The notes under the pieces were generated by a model. It did no database searches. It saw nothing but the letters and a program-made list of their open reading frames with translations, and was not told the origin of the DNA. The position numbers were made by a program, and so were the translations under genes. DNA of 64,000 bases, from assembly GCA_030148065.1 (NCBI GenBank), contig JASBUC010000021.1:1-64000 (forward strand). The letters are read 5' to 3'. The stretch is from Legionellaceae bacterium. Its GTDB lineage: Bacteria; Pseudomonadota; Gammaproteobacteria; Legionellales; Legionellaceae. Below, piece after piece: positions 8,644-17,800 of this stretch; position 1 is the first letter of the stretch; each line of letters starts with the position of its first letter.

Positions 8644-9519
8644 ATGGCATTATGGCGCCCATCAACCATGGACTCCTGGAACCCCTTCTCGTCTTATTTT
8701 TGGACTTATGCAAATCTTTTTTCACAGAGCGACTTAGAAGCCGTCACTCTTGCTAAAGACAACTATTTAAAGCGTTTAAATACGGCTTTTCTAAAAAATC
8801 CAAACCGTTCTGCCATTGCTGAAATGTTCTGCCCTCGTTCACGAAAGCCTTTAATCGAGGCCGTCATCTCACCCACAGGCCATGTCTTTCATAAATCTGA
8901 AAAAGAGAAGCTTGGTAAAGAAATAAAGTACATTGTCGTTGCAAAGCCTAAGCGGCTACTTTATAAAAATGATTTATACGATTTCCCTGAACTGGCTGAA
9001 GAAATCAAAAGCATTCAAGAAATTAAACGGAAAAACTCTAAAACAAAAGCACTTTATCTCTCCCAAGCCGTTACCGCTTTAGCAACTCGAAGCGCCCGCT
9101 GGCTGTCAAACCCACCAGAGGTTTTTATCTGCCCCATTAGCCAAAAAATAATTGAGGTTCCTGTGTTAACACCGGAAGGACAGCTCTGCGATCGTGGCGC
9201 AATTTTGCAAAAATACAGTGAAGAAAACACGCCTGAGAAAATTAACAAGCTGCTGCCTTTTCATGAATTTGAAAAGCCATTGAAAGAATATAAAACGCTG
9301 CTTGTTATTATTCGCGCACAAGTTCATGAAGTTGGTCGAGGCATTGGCCGTGCCACTAAAGAGACAGGCAACACCATTGGTACGCTTGCTTCCTGGCTCT
9401 TTTTAGGGGGTAATAAAGCACCTGAGAAGCCGGTAGAAAGCAAGAGGCCTTCTAATAATGAAGGCTCTGCTTTTGAGCACGGGCCTAAAGCTCGCAGAAG
9501 TTGGCTTTGTGGTTTATAA
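8644..9519 (+). CDS. Protein with two U-box domains, effector candidate
   Basis: A 291-residue protein with two U-box-like modules. The first spans about residues 58-125 (FCPRSRKPLIEAVISPTGHVF) and is degenerate. The second, about 157-220 (VFICPISQKIIEVPVLT then EGQLCDRGAIL), keeps the core of the fold. U-boxes recruit E2 enzymes in eukaryotic ubiquitin ligation, and bacterial examples are mainly translocated effectors; LubX of Legionella also has two. That this is an effector is inference. There is no signal peptide. The tail after residue 235 is Gly/Lys/Arg-rich and probably disordered. The ATG at 8644 follows AAAGGAATG. Its stop overlaps the convergent dacB gene by six bases. Confidence 0.75.
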   Translation: MALWRPSTMDSWNPFSSYFWTYANLFSQSDLEAVTLAKDNYLKRLNTAFLKNPNRSAIAEMFCPRSRKPLIEAVISPTGHVFHKSEKEKLGKEIKYIVVAKPKRLLYKNDLYDFPELAEEIKSIQEIKRKNSKTKALYLSQAVTALATRSARWLSNPPEVFICPISQKIIEVPVLTPEGQLCDRGAILQKYSEENTPEKINKLLPFHEFEKPLKEYKTLLVIIRAQVHEVGRGIGRATKETGNTIGTLASWLFLGGNKAPEKPVESKRPSNNEGSAFEHGPKARRSWLCGL

Positions 9520-11349
9520 CGCTCGCCACAAACGATAACGAAAGCCACCATTACCCTCATCATTGCTCTCAAGAATCAATCGGGAGGGACTGTTAAGTTT
9601 TTTGGCGCTACCAACTGTTTGATAGAGACCATAACCTTGGTTTGAGGCCAATGCCTTATTGATTGTGGTCATTAGAGCCGATTGATTGATTGCACCCTCC
9701 TCTGGAAGAACTTCTAAATAATTGCCTGCTCTCACAATTTTAACAGAGTAGTTCTTTAAGGCCTTTCGAACGTTTCGCTCAAATACCCGATCGAGTCTGT
9801 TACGCTCACTTTTTTTCTGCTCAGCATTTAAACCTCGCTCAAAAGGAAAGGGCGTTTGCTTACTTACTTGATGCGCTTTTTGCAAGATGGGGGATTTAAC
9901 ATTAATCGTCAGCAAAAGCTTCGCAAGTTCATCTTCTAAAACTCGATATTTTGCTATACCAACATTGCCTTGAGGGATCCCGTTAATCATGATGGCAAAA
10001 GCAAGTGGGTGACCGTTTTTACTAGGCAAGAAGCCTGCAAGACTAACAACACCCTGCATGGTCCCAGTTTTTGCTCGAATTAACTGGGTACTCTCCGATC
10101 TTAGATGACGCTTATAGAGCGTGCCATCTCGTCCAGCCACCGAAAGTCCCGCCAAAAATTCATAACTAATTGGAAACTGTTGATATAAAAAAGATAAAAC
10201 AGAGACCAGTTGATTTGGCGTAATCAAATTGTAGCGAGAGACTCCTGAGCCATCGACTATCACCGCTTTGTTTAAAGAAATGCCCGCGTATTTTTTCAAG
10301 ATCCGTTTAACCGCCAGGCCTGCTTGTCGGTAGCTAATGTCTCCTTGATAAAATTTCTCCCCCATCGCTAAAAACAAGCTATCCGCATAGAGATTATCAG
10401 ACTCTTTTAGCATTGGTTGAATTAACTGACTCATTTTAGCAGAGCGAAGAGTCGCTAGTTGCACCAACCCCTTCTCAGATACCTCATTTAAGGCTTTGCC
10501 TTCGCCAACAAGCTCAATTGAATGTTTGTTCAAAAGCATTTTTAATCGCTCTGAAACATAAAGCTCTGGGTTTCTAATGGCCACATTTTTTAAAGAGGCT
10601 ACACCACCAAGGCTCATACAACCTTCAACGGTTAACTGATTGTCCTTATCCATGTGATAGGAAATTCGACAGCCACTGCCTTGCTCTTTGGTAGTACTTT
10701 GGTTATTCAAACGAATGAGATCGGTAAGCGTTGGATCTTTAAATCGTAATTCAGTCTTATCCCCAACCTTACTGCCTGGATTAATAATGAGTGTTAGTTG
10801 ATTTTTATCTAAGATAAAGGGAAGCGTTGGAGCCGCGTAAGCATAGTCTAAATCTTCAATCATCCAACCTGGCCCATAGGGCTCTGCTTTCTCATTGGAG
10901 GCGATCAGGTAGAGGTTTTTTTCAATGCGCTTTATTCCTAATTGACTAAGCGTTGAAATAAGCGTGTTAAGCTTTTTAGTCGTAAAGCTTGGATCGCCTG
11001 AAAATTTTAAATAAACATTTCCATCAAGTCGCCCTTGTTCAATGAGATGCCCATCGGTTAAAAGCTCTGTCTCAAACTGAAAATCAGGGCCCAAGTAGAT
11101 GAGATCACTTGCCGCTGTTAATACCTTCATAACACTGGCAGGCACAAAAAAGCGATCTTCATTTTTTTGATAGATGGTTTTGTTACTAGCTAAATCACGA
11201 ACTGAAATGCCGATGTTAACATTTCCATTGGATTTCTGAATGGTTTTCGCAATTGCTAAATCCAGCGCCTTCTCTGACAGCGAAAAACTTACCGACAGCG
11301 CCAATGATAGGGCACCTCCAACCAGCACACTTGTCCATTTTTGCAACAT
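9514..11349 (-). CDS. dacB: D-alanyl-D-alanine carboxypeptidase/endopeptidase (PBP4, DacB) with C-terminal extension
   Basis: Periplasmic penicillin-binding protein of the S13 family, which trims peptide side chains and cross-links of murein. An N-terminal signal segment (VGGALSLALSVSF) is followed by SVMK (Ser72, Lys75), SDN (317-319) and KTG (427-429), so all three active-site motifs are present. The protein is 611 residues, over 100 longer than E. coli DacB (477). The extra part after about residue 490 is a basic helix followed by a mixed alpha/beta segment that I cannot assign. The ATG at 11349, with GAGGGG just upstream, is preferred to 11373. It lies seven bases after the stop of parB, suggesting co-transcription. 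Confidence 0.9.
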   Translation of the reverse strand: MLQKWTSVLVGGALSLALSVSFSLSEKALDLAIAKTIQKSNGNVNIGISVRDLASNKTIYQKNEDRFFVPASVMKVLTAASDLIYLGPDFQFETELLTDGHLIEQGRLDGNVYLKFSGDPSFTTKKLNTLISTLSQLGIKRIEKNLYLIASNEKAEPYGPGWMIEDLDYAYAAPTLPFILDKNQLTLIINPGSKVGDKTELRFKDPTLTDLIRLNNQSTTKEQGSGCRISYHMDKDNQLTVEGCMSLGGVASLKNVAIRNPELYVSERLKMLLNKHSIELVGEGKALNEVSEKGLVQLATLRSAKMSQLIQPMLKESDNLYADSLFLAMGEKFYQGDISYRQAGLAVKRILKKYAGISLNKAVIVDGSGVSRYNLITPNQLVSVLSFLYQQFPISYEFLAGLSVAGRDGTLYKRHLRSESTQLIRAKTGTMQGVVSLAGFLPSKNGHPLAFAIMINGIPQGNVGIAKYRVLEDELAKLLLTINVKSPILQKAHQVSKQTPFPFERGLNAEQKKSERNRLDRVFERNVRKALKNYSVKIVRAGNYLEVLPEEGAINQSALMTTINKALASNQGYGLYQTVGSAKKLNSPSRLILESNDEGNGGFRYRLWRAL

Positions 11350-11356
11350 TATCCCC

Positions 11357-12142
11357 TCATGATCCGTAATCAACTTTTAATTTATCGAGCACGCCAGCCA
11401 AGGTGTCATTGTCATAGAATTTAATCTTTAGCCAACCACCAGAGTCATCTCCTTGCTCAATCTCAACCGGCGATCCACAGGCCTCTGACACCAACGCTTC
11501 TAGGCGTGAAACGTCTCGATCCGGCTTAGGCGAATGCACCGTTTTTTTTATTTTTTGAACTTCTTTTTCTAAGCGGCGAGCAGACCACTCATGTTTTATC
11601 ACTTTGTGCATTAAGTCTCGTTGGGTTGCTTTGCTTAAGCCTACCAAGACTTTAGCATGTCCCATCGATAAGGCACGCTCATCCAATGCTTTTTGCAGTG
11701 CTGAATCTAATTGTAGCAGTCTCAGAGTGTTTGTAATGTGGCTTCTAGATTTACCCACCATCTTAGCAATGTCCTCATGGGCAAAGGAAAACTCATCGAT
11801 TAAGCGCTGATACCCTCGAGACTGTTCAATAATGGTTAAATCTTGACGCTGAATGTTCTCAATTAAGGTAACGGCCAGCGCTTGCTCATCACTGTAATGG
11901 TTAATAAGACAGGGAACAACCACGAGATCCGCCATTTTGGCAGCCCGCATTCGCCGCTCACCAGCAATAATTTCATAGCGCTCAGCATTGACTGGACGCA
12001 CAACAATTGGCTCGATTAAGCCTTGTGCTTTAATCGACTCGGCCAATTCCTTAAGGGCTTCGAGATCAAACTGATCACGGGGTTGATAGACTCCTCGCTG
12101 TAGTAAGGAGATGGGTAGCTCTTTTAATTCTGGTTTTGGCAC
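11357..12142 (-). CDS. parB: ParB/Spo0J-family protein, no adjacent parA
   Basis: A 261-residue ParB family protein. The N-terminal CTPase domain has the GERRMRAA and ENIQRQDL motifs, and the helix-turn-helix that reads parS follows (EDIAKMVGKSRSHITNTLRLL). The C-terminal dimerisation domain, about 45 residues, is present. Such proteins load at parS and organise the origin region with ParA. Here no parA is adjacent: the upstream gene is an ABC permease and the downstream gene is dacB. It may therefore be the chromosomal ParB separated from ParA, or a second copy. I saw no parS in the window by eye. Confidence 0.88.
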   Translation of the reverse strand: MPKPELKELPISLLQRGVYQPRDQFDLEALKELAESIKAQGLIEPIVVRPVNAERYEIIAGERRMRAAKMADLVVVPCLINHYSDEQALAVTLIENIQRQDLTIIEQSRGYQRLIDEFSFAHEDIAKMVGKSRSHITNTLRLLQLDSALQKALDERALSMGHAKVLVGLSKATQRDLMHKVIKHEWSARRLEKEVQKIKKTVHSPKPDRDVSRLEALVSEACGSPVEIEQGDDSGGWLKIKFYDNDTLAGVLDKLKVDYGS

Positions 12143-12207
12143 ACGCTCACCGCTTTGAATGTCTTTGAGTTATTTTTTCACATCCCGAAGCTAGATAAAA
12201 GACTGTA

Positions 12208-12264
12208 TATACCCAAACCAGCTCATTATGCACCTTAAGGGCATAATGAACTGGTTTGGGTATA
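12208..12264. repeat. Long near-perfect hairpin TATACCC...GGGTATA
   Basis: TATACCCAAACCAG (12208-12221) pairs with CTGGTTTGGGTATA (12251-12264). After one mismatch, TCATTATGC (12223-12231) pairs with GCATAATGA (12241-12249). The nine-base loop holds a small palindrome, CCTTAAGG. The stem is 23 base pairs, far longer than a typical intrinsic terminator, and no T-run follows on the minus strand. It lies just after the ABC permease gene and before parB. Its ends match the palindrome at 5777-5844, so both may belong to one repeat family. Confidence 0.8.
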
Positions 12265-12269
12265 GATGC

Positions 12270-13463
12270 TTAATCCACTCTTAGTGTTTGAATTGGATCA
12301 AGATTTGAGGCACGAAAGGCAGGATAAACCCCAAAGAAGATGCCAGTAACCGCTGAAACCAAAAAGCCCACCAAGGGCGGTTGTAAAAAAAAGACAAACT
12401 GCCAATGAGTAAATAAGCAGATAATATAGGAAGCAAGTAGGCCTAATAGGACGCCTAAGAGCCCTCCAAAGAGCGCAAGCACCATCGATTCAATTAAGAA
12501 CAATAAGCGAATGTCCTTTTTATGGGCACCAATTGCTTTGCGAATGCCAATTTCTCGCTTTCGTTCCATAACCGAGACCAACATGACATTCATCACCCCA
12601 ATGCCCCCAACTAATAAGGAAATACCACCGATCAATCCCAACAGCAGGGTAAAAATTTTCCCTTGGCTCTCCATGCTTTTTATAATCTGCTTGGCTGAGC
12701 GAGGGAAAAAAGAGAGCTCCGGTGCGTGCCGTGTAATAAAAAGCCTGATGGCATCATTCTCAGAGTCAATGTTGGTCTTTGGCTTTAAACGTAAGATGGC
12801 ATTATTAATGGTTGCATTGGCATTTATCATATTCACCCCGCGTAAGGGAATGAATATGGATTTGTTCACATCACTGTTAAAAAAGGAATTCTCCATCCAG
12901 TGTTTGGCAACCCCGATGATGGTGTAGACACTCTTTCCAATGAACAGTTGCTGACCAACAGGTGAGGCTATGGTGTACTCTCGTATTTTTTTGGCAATGT
13001 CTTGTCCGATGTAGCAGTATTTTTCATAAGTATCTAAGTATGAAACAAAATTTCCCTGCTCAGTCTGTATTTTAATCACGTCTTTTAAACTGGCGTCTGC
13101 TGCCACAATCGTTGCTCTAATGGCACGACCCTGAAAGGAAATGGGCTCATAGACCGTGGTATATGGGGCAACAATTTCAACGTTTGGCACCTCTTGCCTT
13201 AACTGCTGCCATTCTTTGGCACTAATGGAGTTTGCCGGGGAAGGATGTGAACTCGATTTCGTTGAATAGACTGAGATGGCTAATAGATCGGTGCCTAATG
13301 ATTTAAATTGCTCAAGGGCTTTGCGCGTTGCAAGCTCACCACTGGTAACCAGAGCAACCACTGACGCCGTGCCAACCATAATACCCAAAACAGCCAAAAA
13401 CGAGCGAAGCTTCGAATAGTACAAATTCGCCATTGCTTGCGAGAAGTGCTCGATTAAAATCAC
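12270..13463 (-). CDS. ABC transporter permease (MacB/FtsX type)
   Basis: A 397-residue permease with the MacB architecture: one N-terminal transmembrane helix, a large periplasmic core domain (about 45-250), and three C-terminal helices with the FtsX signature, including ERKREIGIRKAIGA. In E. coli MacB the ATPase and permease are one polypeptide; here they are separate genes overlapping by four bases. Such transporters do not move substrate through the membrane but drive periplasmic cargo into the outer-membrane channel. The cargo is unknown. Confidence 0.9.
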   Translation of the reverse strand: MILIEHFSQAMANLYYSKLRSFLAVLGIMVGTASVVALVTSGELATRKALEQFKSLGTDLLAISVYSTKSSSHPSPANSISAKEWQQLRQEVPNVEIVAPYTTVYEPISFQGRAIRATIVAADASLKDVIKIQTEQGNFVSYLDTYEKYCYIGQDIAKKIREYTIASPVGQQLFIGKSVYTIIGVAKHWMENSFFNSDVNKSIFIPLRGVNMINANATINNAILRLKPKTNIDSENDAIRLFITRHAPELSFFPRSAKQIIKSMESQGKIFTLLLGLIGGISLLVGGIGVMNVMLVSVMERKREIGIRKAIGAHKKDIRLLFLIESMVLALFGGLLGVLLGLLASYIICLFTHWQFVFFLQPPLVGFLVSAVTGIFFGVYPAFRASNLDPIQTLRVD

Positions 13464-14140
13464 CGCCCCCCCTCCTTAATGCGACCATCTTGCATGCGAA
13501 TTTGCCGCTCACATTGAGCACCAACGCTAGGGGAGTGAGTCACTATCAACAACGTGCTGTTTCCTTCTTGATGCAAACTCTTAAAAAGAGACATTACTTC
13601 TTGAGCCGTTTTAGTATCGAGTGCACCGGTTGGTTCATCAGCAAGGATTAATTTTGGTGAGCCTACAAGCGAACGGGCAATGGCAATTCGCTGCTGCTGG
13701 CCACCAGATAACTCACTTGGCCTGTGATAAGCACGATCACTCATGCCGACTTTTTCAAGAATTTCATCGACCTTTTGCTTGCGCACCGACTTTGTTTCAC
13801 CTCGGTAGAGCAGAGGCAGCTCAATGTTCTGCCAGGCCGTTAATTTTGGAAGGAGGAAAAACTGTTGAAAGACAAATCCAATGGTCTTATTGCGAATGGT
13901 GGCCATGGCATCTTCTTTCAGGGTAGAGACGTCTTGCTCATCTAAAAAATATTGCCCACTGCTAGCTTTATCGAGCATGCCAATGATGTTCATCATGGTC
14001 GATTTTCCCGAGCCAGACTCTCCCATTAAGGCTATCATCTCACCGGCTTTAATGTTTAAGCTAACATCAAAGAGCACCGGTTGGGCCAAGTCCTTCATAT
14101 AGTAGGTTTTACAAATCTTCTCAAGGCGAATCAGACTCAT
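13460..14140 (-). CDS. ABC transporter ATP-binding protein (MacB/LolD type)
   Basis: A 226-residue ATPase of the MacB/LolD/FtsE group. Walker A is GESGSGKST near residue 35, the signature LSGGQQQR near 143, and Walker [13 protein letters not shown], whose PTGALD is characteristic of this group. It partners the permease gene immediately downstream and the membrane fusion protein gene upstream, with four-base overlaps on both sides, so translation is coupled. Confidence 0.93.
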   Translation of the reverse strand: MSLIRLEKICKTYYMKDLAQPVLFDVSLNIKAGEMIALMGESGSGKSTMMNIIGMLDKASSGQYFLDEQDVSTLKEDAMATIRNKTIGFVFQQFFLLPKLTAWQNIELPLLYRGETKSVRKQKVDEILEKVGMSDRAYHRPSELSGGQQQRIAIARSLVGSPKLILADEPTGALDTKTAQEVMSLFKSLHQEGNSTLLIVTHSPSVGAQCERQIRMQDGRIKEGGR

Positions 14141-15351
14141 TGCAGAGAGTCCATCTCATCCCAAACAACCGTCTCACCCGCCTCTAAACCTTCTAAAATA
14201 ATCACTTTATCTAGCTCAACACGCCCAGTGGTGACAGAACGCTCTTCAATGGCACCCTTTTTGGCAACGTTTACCATGTTCTGGCCATTTTTTTGATACA
14301 CCGCATTCACATTAACTAATAGCGCTTCTTTTGCATCTGTTTTTAATTGCACCTTAGCACTCATGCCAACTTTAATTTTTTTCTGACTCTCTTCTTGCAA
14401 GCGTGGCACCACAACGCGTGCTTGAAAGGTTGGCAACCCACCTGAGAGACCACTGACACTAGAGGCTTGAGAGCTCACCTGTTCGACCACCGCATCAATG
14501 TTTAACTCAGGATAAGCAACACTTTGCACAACCGCTTTCATCCCCGGATGAATTTTATCAATGTCAATCTCTGAGACGGTGATGTTAATGGCAAGGCCAC
14601 TTAAATCACCGATTAGGGCCAGAACTTCGGAGTCCTTTACCTGTGAGCCCACTTGAATTTTTTTATCTTCACTGCTTTGACCGCTGCTGGGTGGTTTCAA
14701 GACAATGCCACTGCGTTTGGCTTTTAGTTCAATGCGATTAAGATTACGCGAGAGTGCCCGCTCAACTTTTTGGGTATCCGAAATTTTTAAATTTTTGAGA
14801 ACGTCTAACTCTCTTTCAATTTCTGATTGTTTGAGTAACAACTCTAACACTTGCTGCGCTTGATAGAGACTAATTCTTGCCGTACTTAAGGCACTTTGCT
14901 CCGACTCAAAGGTGTTTCTTGGAATCAGGCCTGCTTTCCATAGCTCTAAGGTCCCCACAAACTTGCTCTCGGCAACGGATAAGGTGTCTTTTGCTTTCAA
15001 ATAATTAGTAAGAGCGGTGTCATAGTCTTTTTGCAACTGTGCTGATTGCAGCACAAACATCAAATCACCCTCTTCAACCGCTTGGCCGTATGAAAATAGC
15101 ATTTCCTTTACAACACCGTTTGACGGTGTGCTGACCGCAGATTGTGACAAAGGTGAAATGACACCGCCAAAATAGAGGCTGCTGCTGACATTGCTTTTCT
15201 CAACCACCTCTCTCATTTGTTGCACTTTAGGTGTTTTTTTGCGCTCTTGTTGACCGCAGCCTGTTAAGAAGGCCGGCAAAAGACCTGCAAAAACTAAGCA
15301 ACTAAGAACACCTTTTTTTAGCCGACTGAAGCTCATCGCCATACTGTTCAT
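14137..15351 (-). CDS. Periplasmic adaptor lipoprotein (MacA/HlyD-like)
   Basis: A 404-residue membrane fusion protein. The N-terminus has a lipoprotein signal with lipobox LTGC near residue 32. A lipoyl half-motif (GVVKEMLFSYGQAVEEGDLMF) is followed by a long alpha-helical hairpin (about 120-215), the second lipoyl half, a beta-barrel and a membrane-proximal domain. MacA-like adaptors stimulate the ATPase and seal the path to TolC. ATG 15351 has AAGGGG just upstream. It is second in the operon, nine bases after the channel gene. Confidence 0.9.
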   Translation of the reverse strand: MNSMAMSFSRLKKGVLSCLVFAGLLPAFLTGCGQQERKKTPKVQQMREVVEKSNVSSSLYFGGVISPLSQSAVSTPSNGVVKEMLFSYGQAVEEGDLMFVLQSAQLQKDYDTALTNYLKAKDTLSVAESKFVGTLELWKAGLIPRNTFESEQSALSTARISLYQAQQVLELLLKQSEIERELDVLKNLKISDTQKVERALSRNLNRIELKAKRSGIVLKPPSSGQSSEDKKIQVGSQVKDSEVLALIGDLSGLAINITVSEIDIDKIHPGMKAVVQSVAYPELNIDAVVEQVSSQASSVSGLSGGLPTFQARVVVPRLQEESQKKIKVGMSAKVQLKTDAKEALLVNVNAVYQKNGQNMVNVAKKGAIEERSVTTGRVELDKVIILEGLEAGETVVWDEMDSLQ

Positions 15352-15359
15352 TTACCCCT

Positions 15360-17222
15360 TTAATAGACCAATTGAATGTTCCAGACGCTTAAGGTACTGC
15401 CTAGGATCTGTTCTAAATCTGTTATCGAATTTAAGTAGCCAATCTTTAGGCCAATCAGGTTATTTTTAGCAGAAATTAATTGGTTCTGAGTATTAGTTAA
15501 GTCTATGGATGATGAGATCCCGGCTTGCTGCTTCTTTAATTCCAGCTGATAAGAACGGTCAGCCAAATCCAACTGTTTTAGGCTTAAGTGATACTGTGAG
15601 ACATTCGATTTTATCTCTTCTAATTGATTGCTCACCAGGGTAATCAGAGCTCGTTTTGAAGCAAGTATGTTAATTTTATCTTGCTCTAATAAGACCTTGG
15701 CATTAATTAACTGGCTTTTTCTTGAGACATCTTGAATTGGTACCGAGAGTTGAAGGCCTGCTGTTGTTGCCCAGTTACTGCCATTAAATAAGCTTCTAAG
15801 ACCTGAATTTGCCCGATTGCCCAAAGTGCCACCACCGGTACTTGCCGTACTTGCTAAGTCGAGTTGCCATAATTGTTGATTAAGTGCGACCTCATAGGCT
15901 CGTTTGTGTACTCGATACTGAATCAATAAATTTTGGTACTCATAATTATTTAACAGGGCCGTCTTGATCGATTCTTTGAGATTGGGAACGTAAAGATGCT
16001 CTAGCTCCACGTCTTCTGGCACATCAAAGACAATCTTAGGAGACAGCCCAACAACGGCCAACAAAGCTTTTTTAGCTTTAATCAGAGAGAGCTCTGATTG
16101 AGACAGGGAGAGCTTTAAACTCTCGACCTGATAGGCTTGCTGAATGTTTGCCGTACGCTCCATTTGACCTGCTTTAATTTTTTTCTTATTTACCTCAAAG
16201 GTCACTTCAGCATCTTTTAGAGAACGCTTTGCCGTAGCCAGCGAGTTTTTTTGAGAAATGAGGGCTCGGTAGGCTTGTATCACCGAGGTAATTTGTGAAA
16301 TAACCCCATTCTTTAAAGCAAGTTTACTGGTGATTTCTGTGTCGATGGTGTCTCGTAGATTTTGCAAGGTTGGCGTCTTGCCAAAACCTCGCAGTAGCGG
16401 TTGTTCAAAGGAGAGAACCGCTTTAGGGTTGTAGGTTCCCTCATCGGCGATGGGGTTAATCATACTGGCTCTTAACTTTCCGCCAAGCTCCGTGGTGGTT
16501 GAAATCTCCGGGGTAACCACCGTCGTGTGCAAGTGCGACACGCCTTGATCATCACTTTTTTGCGCCGCCCAACGATATTGGCCAGTCAGTGCATAATTTA
16601 ATTCAAACTCTTGCTCTGCAATGGTTAGCTGATAGCGTTCGATGATTCTAGAGAGCTCGGTATTTTGAATGTTAGGATTGTAGCGAAGCGATAAGAAAAT
16701 AACGTCTTTTAGGCTTAAGTTCAGAACCGATTTCACCACCGAGCTCGGTGAAAGCGGCATGTTGACTGAGTGAGAATATTGATATTCTGGGTTTTTAACC
16801 GCGGCTCTTAGCTCTTTAACCCCTTGCACCACCGCCGTCTTAGCCGCTTTAGGGTTTTGGGCAAACCGGTAGTATCCCAAAGAATGACTGCTCTCTGGAA
16901 TAAAATCATCCATCGGCATCCCCTTTCGGATTGGGGTTACCACAATTTGGTTCTCGATGCCTCGATAAATAAGCTGAGTACTGACAGCAAAGGCTTGTGG
17001 ATCGCTTGCAAAACCATCGAGCCATAGAACGTAATTACAATCAGACTCTCGTTGGAGCTGACTGTGCACCTCTGGAAAATAGAGCTCTACTCGATGCTTA
17101 AGCGCCTCGGCGCTCTTTAATGAACAAACGGGGTCGAGCTTAATTCTCGATGGTAAGCTGTTAGCTGCACCGGAAAGAAGTACGAACACGATGGACAATA
17201 AGCAAGTTAGATAGACTCTCAA
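15360..17222 (-). CDS. TolC-like outer-membrane channel with N-terminal extension
   Basis: A 620-residue outer-membrane efflux protein, first gene of the four-gene operon. A signal peptide (LTCLLSIVFVLLSGAANS) leads to about 150 residues that are not part of the usual TolC fold (four cysteines' worth of spacing is not evident; two Cys are at about 33 and 62). From about residue 170 two long OEP repeats follow, each with coiled-coil helices. Classic TolC proteins are 420-500 residues, so the N-terminal domain is an addition of unknown role. With the adaptor, ATPase and permease it would form a complete envelope-spanning exporter. Confidence 0.88.
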   Translation of the reverse strand: MRVYLTCLLSIVFVLLSGAANSLPSRIKLDPVCSLKSAEALKHRVELYFPEVHSQLQRESDCNYVLWLDGFASDPQAFAVSTQLIYRGIENQIVVTPIRKGMPMDDFIPESSHSLGYYRFAQNPKAAKTAVVQGVKELRAAVKNPEYQYSHSVNMPLSPSSVVKSVLNLSLKDVIFLSLRYNPNIQNTELSRIIERYQLTIAEQEFELNYALTGQYRWAAQKSDDQGVSHLHTTVVTPEISTTTELGGKLRASMINPIADEGTYNPKAVLSFEQPLLRGFGKTPTLQNLRDTIDTEITSKLALKNGVISQITSVIQAYRALISQKNSLATAKRSLKDAEVTFEVNKKKIKAGQMERTANIQQAYQVESLKLSLSQSELSLIKAKKALLAVVGLSPKIVFDVPEDVELEHLYVPNLKESIKTALLNNYEYQNLLIQYRVHKRAYEVALNQQLWQLDLASTASTGGGTLGNRANSGLRSLFNGSNWATTAGLQLSVPIQDVSRKSQLINAKVLLEQDKINILASKRALITLVSNQLEEIKSNVSQYHLSLKQLDLADRSYQLELKKQQAGISSSIDLTNTQNQLISAKNNLIGLKIGYLNSITDLEQILGSTLSVWNIQLVY

Positions 17223-17304
17223 GGGCTAACATTGTCGGTTATAACGGTAGCGACAGTCTAACATCATACCCGCACTATTATTAGTAACTGGTCGCTATTT
17301 TAGG

Positions 17305-17310
17305 TATAAT
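17305..17310 (+). promoter_or_regulatory. Possible -10 element for the rhodanese-secB operon
   Basis: TATAAT lies 32 bases before the ATG of the rhodanese gene in the divergent region shared with the exporter operon. No convincing -35 box is visible at the usual distance, so this is a weak call. Confidence 0.4.
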
Positions 17311-17341
17311 TTGCAAATTTTACGGCTAAAAAAGGTTAATA

Positions 17342-17767
17342 ATGGCTCAACTTTTAGAGTTTTCACTCAATCATTGGTTCTTAGTTAATTTATTTATTGT
17401 GCTAATTGCAATAATTTTCCTCATTGAGACCAAAGGCTCAATCGGCGGCTTCTTAATCGGCACGCAAGAATTAGTAAAAAAGATGAACCGAGATAAAGCA
17501 CTGGTTCTAGACTTAAGACCTAAGGATGATTATCGAAAAGGTCACATCGCCAATGCCATCTCCATCGACAAAGAGAAACTGCTCTCTCAAAAAAAATATC
17601 AGCAGAAACCCATTGTGTTGGTTTGTCAAACAGGCCAAGAATCCGTGGTTTTACAGCAACAACTAAAAAAACAAGGCTATGAATCTGTCACCGCATTAAA
17701 AGGTGGCCTTAAAACCTGGTTGGAAGAAGGCCTTCCACTTGTGCAAAAGCAAGCAGCCAATGGCTAA
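17342..17767 (+). CDS. Membrane-anchored rhodanese-domain protein (YibN-like)
   Basis: A 141-residue protein with one N-terminal transmembrane helix (about 14-28) and a rhodanese domain facing the cytoplasm. The active-site loop is VCQTGQES with Cys near residue 97, so sulfur transfer is plausible. The order rhodanese, secB, gpsA is the same as in many gammaproteobacteria (yibN-grxC-secB-gpsA), although grxC is missing here. The ATG follows AAAAAGG. Its specific sulfur acceptor is not known. Confidence 0.88.
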   Translation: MAQLLEFSLNHWFLVNLFIVLIAIIFLIETKGSIGGFLIGTQELVKKMNRDKALVLDLRPKDDYRKGHIANAISIDKEKLLSQKKYQQKPIVLVCQTGQESVVLQQQLKKQGYESVTALKGGLKTWLEEGLPLVQKQAANG

Positions 17768-17800
17768 TTGCCCACTCATACTCAAAGAAAGGAACAAATA

